Of a stretch of 64,000 nt of DNA, positions 1 through 8,299 are shown in pieces. This DNA is from Photorhabdus akhurstii (GTDB lineage Bacteria > Pseudomonadota > Gammaproteobacteria > Enterobacterales > Enterobacteriaceae), in assembly GCF_018448925.1 (NCBI RefSeq), contig NZ_RCWE01000025.1, positions 1 to 64,000 of the forward strand, written 5' to 3'. The first letter of the stretch is position 1; each line of letters begins with the position of its first letter. The translations under genes and the position numbers were made by a program. The notes under the pieces were generated by a model. That model searched no databases, was not told the origin of the DNA, and saw nothing but the letters and a program-made list of their open reading frames with translations.

Positions 1-1
1 C

Positions 2-265
2 GGCGGTAAGATGGTGTTGGAGGCGACGTCAGAGATTACCTTAAAAGTCGGCGGCCATTTTATCCGGTTAACTCCCGGCGGTATTCTGACTTCCCCCAAT
101 TTGCTGGTCGGGCAAGGTTCAGCCGGTGCGGGCCGTGGATTGTCTCTGCAACTGCCGGAAGGAGTTGCGCCTCTGCCGGAGGTTAAACTCCCTGCCAAAC
201 CGCTTTGTGCCGTGCTGGCTCAACAGGAAACAAATTGGATTATTGATAATTTGGAGGATAAATGA
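2..265 (+). CDS. vgrG: VgrG, C-terminal fragment (gene starts before window)
   Basis: This is the last 87 codons of a gene cut by the window edge; the frame is open to base 2, so the internal Met at 11 is not the true start. The peptide has the beta-rich pattern of the VgrG C-terminal region (DUF2345), with a run like EITLKVGGHFIRLTPGGI that resembles the repeated strands of the T6SS needle tip. In the family, VgrG trimers cap the Hcp tube and carry effectors. Its stop overlaps the start of the next gene (ATGA), a DUF4123 adaptor, which is the usual partner and supports the call. Assignment rests on motif style and context, as the gp27/gp5-like domains lie outside. Confidence 0.75.
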   Translation, partial: GGKMVLEATSEITLKVGGHFIRLTPGGILTSPNLLVGQGSAGAGRGLSLQLPEGVAPLPEVKLPAKPLCAVLAQQETNWIIDNLEDK

Positions 266-1053
266 ACAAGTCAATAAATTGGCAACAGTGGCTGAGTACC
301 CCTAATAAACCATCGGTTTTCTTTATGCTCAATTCACTGGCGGAACCTAACCCGGTGGCGCTCTTTTATCGCAACGACTGGGTAGAGCAGGCTTTTCCGC
401 TCTACAGCAATACACCGATGGATCACATGCTGGCGCAAAGTCCCTGGCTGGTTCAGCCCAAGTCAGGTTGCCTGTCAGTAATCGGTCATCTGCTTGATAG
501 CCAAACTCTGAGCGATAACAGTTGGGGATGGGCTTATCGCAGCGACGAGTCATGGATACAGCAGCTTAATCATTGGCGTTCACGCCAGCAGGTGATATTG
601 CGGGAGAGGCAAGTGATTTTTCGCAGTATGGACCCACGTATCCTCGGTCTGTTATTACCGGCAATGATCGTCAGCGATTGGTCGGCATTTTTGACACCGG
701 TGAGTGAGTTGATGATCGATATACCCGAACCACAGATTTATTATCGGCCTGAAAATTGTGGTCAAGGCGGCAGTGAATCGCCCTTTATTCTGGGCGATCA
801 TTTATCGCATGCCTGGCACCATTCCGATTACGCCCTGCAAGGGATGGCATCTGCGATCAGTTATAATTGCTGGGAAAACCACGGAGAATTGGCTGATAAG
901 CTGGATAAGCCAGAGGGACAGTTAGTGGAGCAAATTATCAATTGGTTAAAATACCGTTTGGCAAACGGAGATAATATTAGCAAACTTACCTACGTAGATT
1001 TTTTACAAACACTGACTGACGACGCCCCTTCCCAAAGGTTTATTGAAAGCTGA
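262..1053 (+). CDS. DUF4123 T6SS effector adaptor/chaperone
   Basis: A 263-residue protein translationally coupled to the VgrG gene (ATGA overlap). It has the look of DUF4123 (Tap-1/TEC-like) proteins: an N-terminal stretch with FFMLNSLAEPNP, a mid region of short aromatic-rich segments (SWGWAYRS), then HWRSRQQVILRERQVIFR and DPRILGLLLP. DUF4123 proteins load a cognate effector onto VgrG in the cytoplasm and are normally followed by that effector gene. Here no effector follows; the next 800 bases contain a terminator and transposase debris. A 72-bp internal segment (715-786) is repeated with 65 of 72 identical bases at 21247-21318. The family call is by recognition, the lost effector is inference. 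Confidence 0.72.
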   Translation: MNKSINWQQWLSTPNKPSVFFMLNSLAEPNPVALFYRNDWVEQAFPLYSNTPMDHMLAQSPWLVQPKSGCLSVIGHLLDSQTLSDNSWGWAYRSDESWIQQLNHWRSRQQVILRERQVIFRSMDPRILGLLLPAMIVSDWSAFLTPVSELMIDIPEPQIYYRPENCGQGGSESPFILGDHLSHAWHHSDYALQGMASAISYNCWENHGELADKLDKPEGQLVEQIINWLKYRLANGDNISKLTYVDFLQTLTDDAPSQRFIES

Positions 1054-1094
1054 GAGTTGATATCCTCCCCGCCCTAAAGCTGTTTTTCCTACAC

Positions 1095-1124
1095 AAATCC
1101 CTTAGTCTATTCGAGGGATTTTTT
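1095..1124 (+). terminator. Rho-independent terminator after the vgrG/DUF4123 pair
   Basis: An 8-bp perfect stem (AAATCCCT at 1095-1102 with AGGGATTT at 1114-1121), an 11-base loop and a run of T to 1124. It sits 42 bases after the DUF4123 stop and would end that transcript. Confidence 0.65.
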
Positions 1125-1201
1125 CGAACTTTTGCTTGTCTTGCTGATCTCAACAAAAAACAGTGATTGAGATAACTTAAGATGTTTTCAGCCAACACCG
1201 A

Positions 1202-1357
1202 GCATGGACAAAAGAGCTCTTTTAACATGCTGAATTAAGCGATACGCGCCGTTCGAAACGTCTGGTTCGGATTGCCAATTCGCTGACTAACCATATAGGA
1301 CTGTCTCTCGTGCAATCTTTGAAATCCCCTACCGATATTGAAGCAACTTCAAAAAAC
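1202..1357 (+). pseudogene. IS4-family (Tn5/IS50-like) transposase N-terminal remnant
   Basis: Reading from 1202, with one frame break near 1222-1224, gives AWTKELF then AELSDTRRSKRLVRIANS and SLTNHIGLSLVQSL, ending at a stop at 1358. This matches the N-terminal signature of Tn5/IS50-type transposases (A-x-LGD-x-RR-xx-RLV, then a G-x-S motif). About 50 codons survive, and the DDE catalytic domain is absent. It lies where a T6SS effector would be expected after the DUF4123 gene. Family assignment is by motif memory and could be checked by a protein search. Confidence 0.5.
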
Positions 1358-1445
1358 TGACTAAAGAGCAGAAAGCTATCCTATTATCAGCCAGTAAATT
1401 ACCCCGTTGTTATACCGAAGAGATGTGATATTGACAAAAAAATTG

Positions 1446-1562
1446 AAGCGCTGTTTCAACGGTCAGCTTAATGAGCATGCGGGAAAACTGATTAAGATCA
1501 GCTTCAGTTTTGAACCCCTTAGCCAATTCGGCGACGAGGGCTTTAAGCTTCTTTTCGTCCAT
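1446..1562 (-). pseudogene. IS256-family transposase N-terminal remnant
   Basis: On the minus strand an ATG at 1562 begins 39 codons reading MDEKKLKALVAELAKG then KTEADLNQFSRMLIKLTVE, the typical start of IS256-type (mutator) transposases. Similarity ends at TVETAL; a few unrelated codons follow before a stop. Everything after the first tenth of the protein is missing. With the IS4 remnant next to it, this shows repeated insertion and decay downstream of the T6SS pair. Confidence 0.6.
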
Positions 1563-1794
1563 AATTTACCTGTCTGCGTTGTTGTAAGAAATATACCAAG
1601 AACAGGCAATTACACAATTTAAATTAAAGCCTCATAATAATTACTGATTCCTATCTTTACTTTTTATACCGTTATTATTTATTTTGTTTTAATTTCGAAA
1701 TTTTTCTTTTTGTTTGTTTTTCATTCATCACCGATGTACCTCATTTATATGATGATGTGATTTATTTTATTGTTAATTAATAATTTTACATGGC

Positions 1795-2871
1795 GGATTC
1801 GACTAATAAGCGCAATTTTTCAGAAAGGCGGTCAGTTGCTATAGTAGGCATCTTTCCCGCCACAGGAGAATGCGCTATGGCCTATACACAACTGACCGAG
1901 ACAGAAAGATATCAGATTTCCAGTTTAAAAACAGCGGGTTTTTCACAGCTTTTCATTGCTGGGTCACTTAAGCGAAGTCCGTCGACCATCAGCAGAGAAT
2001 TGAAGAGAAATCAAGAAGTTCAAACCTATTGCCCTGAACAGGCTCATTTGAAGGGATTGGCTCGTCGTCATTTTGCTAAAAAAGCCGTAAAAATAACGCC
2101 GGAAGTCAAAAAATGGATAAAACGGTTAATTTGGCAAGATTTAAGTCCTGAACAGGTGGTTGATTATTTGAAGCGGCATAAAGGGATATTTTTGCATCAT
2201 GAGACGATTTATAGGCTGATTTATCAAGATAAAATAGAGGGGGGTGATTTATGGCAACATCTGCGAATTGCCAGAAAACCCTATCGTAAACGCTATGGCC
2301 GCTATGAAAAAAGAGGCAAAATTAAAAATCGGGCCAGTATTGATGAGCGCCCGGAATTCGTTGATAAAAAAGAACGTATTGGCGACTGGGAAGGTGATAC
2401 GATAATAGGGAAAGATAAAAAAAGTGTCTTATTAACCCTGGTTGACCGCAAAACGTTGTATACCATAATTGTTAAACTTGATAGCAAGCGGGCATTCGAA
2501 GTCGCAAAAGCGGTAGTGAAAGTATTATACCCGTTAAAACAAAGGGTTAAGACCATCACATTCGATAACGGTTTGGAGTTCGCAGAGCATGAAATCATGA
2601 GTAAAAAATTAGAAACCCAAATTTATTTTGCTCACCCTTACTCGCCTTGGGAAAGAGGGATAAATGAGAATATCAATGGACTCATCAGACAATACTTTCC
2701 AAAGGGAACTGATTTTAATAAAGTCTCTGATCAGGAAATAAATTTTGTAGTAAACCGATTGAATAATCGCCCCCGAAAAACACGGGGAGGGAAAACACCG
2801 AATGAATTATTTAAAGGAATACGAACATGTTTACTTCCGGATTAACGATGTTGCACTTATTATGTGAATCC
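1795..2871 (+). mobile_element. IS30-family insertion sequence, apparently intact
   Basis: Imperfect terminal inverted repeats lie at 1795-1815 and 2851-2871 (17 of 21 positions match when the right end is reversed; both begin GGATTC and share TAATAAG and GCAA). They enclose one transposase gene and give an element of about 1.08 kb, a normal size for IS30. A clear target duplication is not visible, so the outermost bases are uncertain by a few nucleotides. It sits between T6SS remnants and the AT-rich biosynthetic cluster. Confidence 0.8.
1877..2845 (+). CDS. IS30-family transposase
   Basis: A 322-residue DDE transposase when started at the ATG at 1877, which follows AGGAGA (1864-1869); an upstream in-frame extension to 1790 crosses the left inverted repeat and is unlikely to be coding. 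An N-terminal helix-turn-helix includes LKRSPSTISRELKRN, the IS30 DNA-binding signature. The catalytic triad is visible as IGDWEGDTIIGK (Asp), TFDNGLEFAEHE (Asp) and ERGINENINGLIRQ (Glu). No frameshift or stop interrupts it, so the element may be active. Confidence 0.93.
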   Translation: MAYTQLTETERYQISSLKTAGFSQLFIAGSLKRSPSTISRELKRNQEVQTYCPEQAHLKGLARRHFAKKAVKITPEVKKWIKRLIWQDLSPEQVVDYLKRHKGIFLHHETIYRLIYQDKIEGGDLWQHLRIARKPYRKRYGRYEKRGKIKNRASIDERPEFVDKKERIGDWEGDTIIGKDKKSVLLTLVDRKTLYTIIVKLDSKRAFEVAKAVVKVLYPLKQRVKTITFDNGLEFAEHEIMSKKLETQIYFAHPYSPWERGINENINGLIRQYFPKGTDFNKVSDQEINFVVNRLNNRPRKTRGGKTPNELFKGIRTCLLPD

Positions 2872-3244
2872 AAGCATTATATTTATGTACCCATTATTGA
2901 TTATTTTACTTTTCATTGATTATATAAATCCATTTATAAATCATGGCGTTATGTTTTTTTTTGGCGTGATGTTAATTATACTCTAAATAAATTAAATATT
3001 TTTTATATTCTTGTCTTTTTATTTTACATTAACTAAATAATTAGTTAATAAAACTGGTTTTTATTATATTTTAGATTTTTAATCTTATTTATTTGTTAAT
3101 CACTTAATTTAATCCCTCCATAGTGGGATTATTAAATTTTATTGACGTTATTAATCAAAGTTAGTATTATCAATGCATATGATTATTAGTTGATTACTCC
3201 TTTGTTAGGTATTCTTTTTTCTATAAGAAAGAGGACAGGAGTTT
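2872..3244. other. AT-rich gap before the biosynthetic cluster
   Basis: About 370 bases, extremely A+T rich with many T and A runs and no convincing reading frame. It probably holds the promoter of the cluster, and such composition is typical of DNA silenced by H-NS-like proteins, but I could not single out -35/-10 boxes with confidence. Confidence 0.5.
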
Positions 3245-3388
3245 ATGAACTTCATTGGAATATATAATAAAATATTTTTAATGATAGGCATTATATGCTT
3301 CTTCATGAACCATGGTATTTTCCTATTTAAAAATCCCATAGGATATAATTTTAACATTAACTACAAATTGGTGAAATATGATGAATAA
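3245..3388 (+). CDS. Small membrane peptide (47 aa) heading the cluster
   Basis: ATG at 3245 follows a strong ribosome site (AGGACAGGAG, 3232-3241). The 47-codon frame begins MNFIGIYNKIFLMIGIICFF, a single hydrophobic helix with one lysine, and ends with a polar tail (KLVKYDE). Its stop at 3386-3388 overlaps the first codons of the acyl carrier protein gene, suggesting translational coupling. I do not recognise a family. It could be a leader peptide or a small membrane protein; the ribosome site and coupling are the main support. Confidence 0.45.
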   Translation: MNFIGIYNKIFLMIGIICFFMNHGIFLFKNPIGYNFNINYKLVKYDE

Positions 3389-3644
3389 ATCAGAGATTTT
3401 CTTTATTATTAAAAAAATTTTGACTAAAGAATTAAATGTCGGTTCTCTTAGTGACATGAGTGAATCAACATCATTACGTGATGATCTTGGGTTAGATTCG
3501 ATGACTACACTGACATTTTTAATGTCATTAGAGGATAATGTTCCAAATTTTATGATTGATGCAAATACATTAGAAGCCAGTCATGTACAAAGTATTGGTT
3601 CTGTCTGTGATTATGTTTTAGAACGCCTAAATGGTGTATCATGA
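3378..3644 (+). CDS. Acyl/peptidyl carrier protein
   Basis: An 88-residue carrier protein (87 if the second ATG at 3381 is used). The phosphopantetheine site is in DDLGLDSMTTL with Ser41, as in the DSL/DSM motif of carrier proteins. Flanking acidic helices fit the four-helix fold, and 88 residues is a normal stand-alone size. It is the only free-standing carrier seen in the cluster, so intermediates made by the two adenylating enzymes and the KAS III-like proteins are probably tethered here. Its stop lies next to the start of the first KAS III-like gene, as in a tight operon. A 4'-phosphopantetheinyl transferase is not encoded nearby and must be supplied elsewhere. Confidence 0.9.
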   Translation: MMNKSEIFFIIKKILTKELNVGSLSDMSESTSLRDDLGLDSMTTLTFLMSLEDNVPNFMIDANTLEASHVQSIGSVCDYVLERLNGVS

Positions 3645-3645
3645 C

Positions 3646-4524
3646 ATGATTTACATAAATCAGGTTTTCTGCGAAATAATGAATAAGAGATCTCTCAGAA
3701 AAATTCCAAGAAACCGTTACTCCATATACCAGAAAGACTTACATCGTATTTCTCAAGATGAATTAACTGATTCAACCTTATTAGAAGGTGATCAATACTC
3801 TTATACTGAATTAGGCGATTCCGCTCTTAAGAAAATGGAAGATTCTATTCTTTTAAGTGATGTTGATTTATCTATATTTGCCTATTGGACACCTGAGTTT
3901 GATCCAGATCATTCAGCTTTTGGTCCATACTTTATGGACCATTATAACCTTAAAGGATACTCATTCGACATTTGTGACAATGGAAGTTTAGTATCAACTA
4001 CAGCTTTAGGTATTGCTGGTAATTATTTATCTAGTGGTAGTGCAAGTAAAATACTACTATTAGGAATGGAGCAAAATACTATTCCTCGTAATATTTCTAA
4101 CGGATTTCCAATACCAGAGCGATCTTGTGCTATTGCAGCCTTACTCACAACGGAAAAAAGCCATGAGAACAAATGGATATTATTAAAAACAGGGCAGGTA
4201 AGTGAATGGGAATCAGCTGATGGTTTGGATGCCTTTGGCATGGTAAAAAATATACTGCATCAATTGCGGTTAGATGAAGAAGATACTGTATTATTAACAG
4301 AACGTACAGGTTATTTCTTTAAAAAAATACGTTTTCAAATGGAAGCGAAAGATAGGAAAAGCTCAATCAAATTTGCTTTCTTAAAACCTGAAGTTACAGG
4401 CATGAATACATTGTTACTTCTAGCGGATAAGACACTAACACCACTAAACAGAAGGAACATATTATTAGTAGAGCATGATATGGAAAGTTTAAGAATAGCA
4501 TGGTCTGTCTTACAAAAAATTTAG
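3646..4524 (+). CDS. KAS III/thiolase-fold protein lacking catalytic residues
   Basis: About 292 residues from the ATG at 3646, two bases after the carrier-protein stop; an in-frame start at 3631 is possible. The order of segments matches the two other KAS III-like proteins of this cluster: an opening strand (IYINQVFCE), a central FDICDNGSLVSTTAL and a distal region. Ungapped alignment of that central segment with the protein at 13982 puts Ser114 where the others have the nucleophilic Cys. The PHNVN motif that carries the catalytic His in the others is replaced by TERTGYFF. It is therefore unlikely to be a normal condensing enzyme; it may be a partner subunit (chain-length-factor-like) or use a serine. 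Family assignment is by fold pattern, and function is inferred. Confidence 0.55.
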   Translation: MIYINQVFCEIMNKRSLRKIPRNRYSIYQKDLHRISQDELTDSTLLEGDQYSYTELGDSALKKMEDSILLSDVDLSIFAYWTPEFDPDHSAFGPYFMDHYNLKGYSFDICDNGSLVSTTALGIAGNYLSSGSASKILLLGMEQNTIPRNISNGFPIPERSCAIAALLTTEKSHENKWILLKTGQVSEWESADGLDAFGMVKNILHQLRLDEEDTVLLTERTGYFFKKIRFQMEAKDRKSSIKFAFLKPEVTGMNTLLLLADKTLTPLNRRNILLVEHDMESLRIAWSVLQKI

Positions 4525-4534
4525 GAATCTAATC

Positions 4535-5209
4535 ATGTTTAATATCAGCTATCCATTCGAATCAAAGAAAGAACAACGTTTTCACTGGTTAATGGAACAA
4601 TTAGCCCAAACAATTTTCTCTACATCAAACCAAATTGTTGTGAGAAACGGGTTTGCTGTAGTTTCAGAAGAACAATGGAAAAATTCAGAATTGCGCTTTT
4701 TAGACGAAAAACAATATAGTTGGAAAGAAATAAATACTGTCACTATCCTTCCTGTCTGTAATAGTATGAAGCGCCAGAGATTATTATTATGCAAATTGGA
4801 AGCAAAAGACGGTGATATTGCTTCACAAGAGATCGCGAAAAAATATGTCAACTATCAATGTGAAATGATACGAATGCAGCTTATTTGCATTGAACAATGG
4901 ACATCAATTTTACTTGATCATACAGCCCAGCGTAAGGTTGGCAGTGTTTCTCTATTATCAATTTCCTCTATTCGTCTCCGTTTAGCGCAAGTTATACAGC
5001 GTCAATTATTATTATTTCAGTGTGTAGGAGATATAAAAGAAGAAATACCTTCACAGTTTGCTGAACATGCGGCTGAAGAAATTGAAGAAATGGTTAATAT
5101 CCTGATTAAAACAACGGGAGGAAGGGCCCTTCTACAGCAAGGATTGGTCGAAATGCAGCACATTTTTTCTGTTCTGAATCAAGTTTATCTGAGGGAATTC
5201 CATGATTAA
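4535..5209 (+). CDS. Helical protein, acyl-CoA dehydrogenase C-domain-like
   Basis: A 224-residue, mostly helical protein I do not recognise with certainty. The C-terminal part (EIEEMVNILIKTTGGRALLQ followed by QGLVEMQHIFSVLNQVYL) resembles the last helices of acyl-CoA dehydrogenases, where a GGR/GGxG turn contacts FAD, but there is no AxTEPxxGSD motif and no beta domain. Its end overlaps the start of the full acyl-CoA dehydrogenase-like gene by 8 bases, so the two products may form a heteromer. The N-terminal half has a basic, Trp-containing region of no clear type. Confidence 0.4.
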   Translation: MFNISYPFESKKEQRFHWLMEQLAQTIFSTSNQIVVRNGFAVVSEEQWKNSELRFLDEKQYSWKEINTVTILPVCNSMKRQRLLLCKLEAKDGDIASQEIAKKYVNYQCEMIRMQLICIEQWTSILLDHTAQRKVGSVSLLSISSIRLRLAQVIQRQLLLFQCVGDIKEEIPSQFAEHAAEEIEEMVNILIKTTGGRALLQQGLVEMQHIFSVLNQVYLREFHD

Positions 5210-6281
5210 TTTTGACTATTCCATTGCCTGTACGCATTATGGAAAAAAATGGTTAGATTTAGCTCAACTATTTCGTTCTTTGTCTTTTAAGGTGCTAGAT
5301 GATAACGATACTGTATTATCACATCTTGACGCACCGCTTTTCGACCAACTTTATATGGATCGCAGTAGTAGCTGTCTGGAAAGGACAAAAATGTATGAGG
5401 TGCTTACTTACGGAGACCCAAATGTCCTGCTGTCATGTCCAGGCCCATCTCTTTCCGGTATCATTGTACGAGAATTAGGCTCAACTGAACAACAAGACTA
5501 TTTTTTTGAATATGTTGCTCAACATAGAGCTCGTACCTGCATGGCAGTCACAGAGCCTAGCAAAGGCTCTGATGCAGGAAATCCATCTGCATTATTGAAT
5601 GACGATTTTGAACTTAATGCTGAAAAATGGCTAGTAGGTAATGGACACAATGCTACGATCGGAACAATGGTTGTCAGAACTGGAATAGGACCATACAGTA
5701 TCAGTGTAATTTTGTTGACACCTGAAACCCTTTCTCATCCTAAAGTTTTTCGTCAGTTGCTACCTGTTGCTGGATTGCAAGGTGCTGGCTTAAGTCACTT
5801 ATATTTTGACAAAGTTCCTATCTCTGAAGAGCATATTTTGGGTTTGCACCGTAGACCATTAGAGAGAGGGATGCACGCAGTGATAAAAACTTTTTATCGT
5901 ATGAGGCCTTGTGTATGTGCTATGGCGTTAGGTAGTGCTCAAGCACTACTTGATTTTGCCATATCGCATATAAGAAATGTAAAAGCTAGAGAGCTCCACT
6001 CCTCCTTGCAAATTGAAATTGAAGCCATAAGAAATCTGAATTACCGTGCCGCCTCAAGAATAGATAATGATATATTGGATGGTGCTGCTGTTTCACTAGC
6101 CAAAGCTTGTTCTACCGAGTTTGTGGAAAAAGTTGTTCGTATCATGCCAAAGCTTGTGGGAACAGAGCTCTTTCTAACAGATATCTGGTTACAGAAGACA
6201 ATTACTGATATTCAAGGATATGAATGGATGGAAGGAAGTCTGGATATGCAACGTCTAAATATTTTAGCTGGATCTATATAA
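5202..6281 (+). CDS. Acyl-CoA dehydrogenase family flavoprotein
   Basis: A 359-residue protein with the acyl-CoA dehydrogenase plan: N-terminal helices (to about residue 100), the signature AVTEPSKGSDAG at the start of the beta domain, a middle region with FDKVPISEEHILG, and a C-terminal four-helix bundle. Such enzymes use FAD to introduce alpha-beta unsaturation into acyl thioesters. In secondary metabolism, relatives act on carrier-bound substrates, for example the prolyl-carrier oxidases of pyrrole pathways. Co-location with a carrier protein and an adenylating ligase makes action on a carrier-bound aminoacyl or acyl group plausible. The catalytic base could not be assigned by eye. Confidence 0.8.
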   Translation: MINFDYSIACTHYGKKWLDLAQLFRSLSFKVLDDNDTVLSHLDAPLFDQLYMDRSSSCLERTKMYEVLTYGDPNVLLSCPGPSLSGIIVRELGSTEQQDYFFEYVAQHRARTCMAVTEPSKGSDAGNPSALLNDDFELNAEKWLVGNGHNATIGTMVVRTGIGPYSISVILLTPETLSHPKVFRQLLPVAGLQGAGLSHLYFDKVPISEEHILGLHRRPLERGMHAVIKTFYRMRPCVCAMALGSAQALLDFAISHIRNVKARELHSSLQIEIEAIRNLNYRAASRIDNDILDGAAVSLAKACSTEFVEKVVRIMPKLVGTELFLTDIWLQKTITDIQGYEWMEGSLDMQRLNILAGSI

Positions 6282-7114
6282 TTTATTAAACATAATAAAT
6301 AAATTGGTAATTGATATGACAATGCAATCCATATTTCAGCCGAGACATTTTCAGCAATATCAGTGGTTGAAATTACTCAGTGATCTTTGGAATACCGGCA
6401 TTACACTTTGGGGCACTATGGCAGTTTCTGCAGTTGCTGTGTTAATCAACATTAGCATCATTAGTCATAATTCACCTAATATGTTATATGTAATTGGATT
6501 ATTCTTACCACTGAATTATATGATGATGTCCATCCATGAAGGATTGCGTGTACCTGCATTGCGGTATAGTTCACATTTAGGAAATACTAATTTTTCTCTA
6601 CTAGGACAACGATTGTTATTGTTGTTTTTAGCTATGTTAGCATTGATGGCAATACTCATATTCAATGTATGGTATTTTCGAAGTGGCATTTTTTATTTGT
6701 TTCATATTGAATCTTCACAGCAAGATGAAGTAATGAATTTTATCATTCCTATGCTTTTCATTGGGATAATGATTGGTTTTGCCACATTAATTTTATCCAC
6801 TTTATTTGGTCTTGGATTTAATCGTTGTGGAAGTTTGCTAGGAATATCAAGTACAATACTTAATATAGGTGCAACTTACTTAACTGAGATATATTTTCAT
6901 CAGGGCTTACAAAGCCTGATTTGGGGAGCAATTTTTGGTAGCAGCTTTCTTATTTTAGTAGGAAGTATTTTACTCTATCGTCAAGGCGTGGTTATATCTT
7001 GTTTAGGAATACGTGTTCAAGTTTTTCAAGTAATAAAAGATATATTTACTATGGCTTTACCCGTAATGGGTAGTTTCTCCCTTGTTTTTATTTTTTTATT
7101 CTTCCATATGAAAG

Positions 7115-7687
7115 GTTAAAACCACCGACTTTAGTCGGTCAGCTTTAGCTGAGATACTGTGTTGCATGGGAGGTGCAACATGGATTACAGATACGGTAGT
7201 CACACAGTATTTCAGATTGAATACCATTTTGTGTGGGTAACGAAATACAGGCACAAAGTGCTGATAGGTGAAGTAGCAATACGGGTGCGCGAGTTAGTTC
7301 GTCAGACATGTGAAGCATTTGAAATCAGGATATTAAAAGGGGTCGTGAGCAAAGATCATGTTCACATACTGGTGAGTAGTCCCCCGACATTATCTCCCTC
7401 AGAAATCATGAGGAGACTGAAGGGAAGGACAGCGAGTAAGTTGTTTGAAGAGTTTTCGCATCTAAAGAAACGCTACTGGGGTCAGCATTTTTGGGGCAGA
7501 GGCTATTTTTGTGCGACGGCGGGTCAGTTAACGGAAGAGATGATAAAGGCTTATCTGGAGCATCATTTTGAACCAAACCCGGATGATAACTTCAGGATGG
7601 ACAATTGACGCATCGTTCAGCCGATGCGTATCCGGACTTTCAGCCCGTTAATCACTAACCCACCGACTTTAGTCGGTGGTTGTTGAG
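7115..7687 (+). mobile_element. IS200-type insertion sequence inside the MATE gene
   Basis: A 573-bp element (ends inferred from restoring the host frame) carries one Y1 transposase gene. Both ends bear the same hairpin core, ACCGAC-TTTA-GTCGGT at 7124-7139 and the longer CCACCGAC-TTTA-GTCGGTGG at 7660-7679, typical of the subterminal palindromes recognised by IS200/IS605 transposases. There is no tnpB. IS200 elements insert without target duplication, in agreement with none being visible. Confidence 0.88.
7180..7608 (+). CDS. tnpA: IS200-type Y1 transposase TnpA
   Basis: 142 residues from the ATG at 7180, which follows GGGAGG (7168-7173); the frame can be extended to a GTG at 7159 with poor support. 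The HUH metal-binding motif is present as DHVHILVS, and the catalytic tyrosine is likely the one in IKAYLEHH in the last helix. WVTKYRHKVL near the N-terminus is a standard IS200 signature. The enzyme cuts and joins single-stranded ends at the flanking hairpins. The gene looks intact. Confidence 0.95.
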   Translation: MDYRYGSHTVFQIEYHFVWVTKYRHKVLIGEVAIRVRELVRQTCEAFEIRILKGVVSKDHVHILVSSPPTLSPSEIMRRLKGRTASKLFEEFSHLKKRYWGQHFWGRGYFCATAGQLTEEMIKAYLEHHFEPNPDDNFRMDN

Positions 7688-8299
7688 TTTTCTTTAATTA
7701 TCTGGTGTCTTTTTATAATGTTCATGAAATAGCAGGGTTTAGCATAGCTTTTCGTATACAGTCATTTGTTATTTTGCCTGCTATTGCCTTAGGAACAGCT
7801 ATGGCAATTCACTATAATAATTCTTTATCTAAACAGAATTTTGTCAGATCTAACCAAGTATTTTTGATTGGTCTTAGTCTCACTGGTGTTATATATATAT
7901 TTATTAGTGCTGCTGTATTCTTTTTGAAAGTTTGGTTAGTTAAGATTTTTACTTTAGATGAATTAATTACTGAGGCTGCTTTACGATATTTAAATTGTTT
8001 ATCTCCATCTTATTTTAGCTTAGGCATAGTATTGGGATTAACGACAGCTTTAGAGCAAATTGGTCAAGGATTACGTGTACTACTTATCAATATTACTTTG
8101 TATTCTCTGGAGATTGGAATAGCTGCACTACTAGGATTAAAGCAAGAAGATGCTACGCGGTTGTATCTTACCATTGCTATTTTTAATTGGATTTCCGTGC
8201 TTTACACTTTTAGCATTTTTAATAAAAAAAGTGATTGCAATATTAAATACTCTTACGGTGATATACACTCTTAATTAATTTAATTGTCAGGATGATTAC

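Larger units (their letters stand above)
6316..8274 (+). pseudogene. MATE-family exporter interrupted by an IS200 element
   Basis: Two hydrophobic pieces, 6316-7114 and 7688-8274, belong to one multidrug/toxin extrusion (MATE) transporter. The first (ATG at 6316, with a TTG alternative at 6304) ends after FSLVFIFLFFHMK; the second continues with FNYLVSFYNVHEIAGFSIAF, a usual MATE order. Removing 7115-7687 rejoins the frame and gives 461 codons, a normal MATE size, with about 12 membrane segments. As it stands the protein stops at 7117-7119. MATE proteins export organic cations with H+ or Na+. The gene sits mid-operon, so the cluster's original exporter has probably been inactivated recently, as both halves are otherwise intact. 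Confidence 0.85.

Noticed and set aside
1407-1622. 71-codon + strand frame between the T6SS pair and IS30
   Set aside because: The minus strand of the same DNA encodes a recognisable IS256 N-terminus, so the plus frame is a shadow.
6304-8274. Reading the two MATE pieces as separate half-transporters
   Set aside because: The second piece lacks a ribosome site and starts in mid-domain, and removing the IS200 element restores one normal frame.
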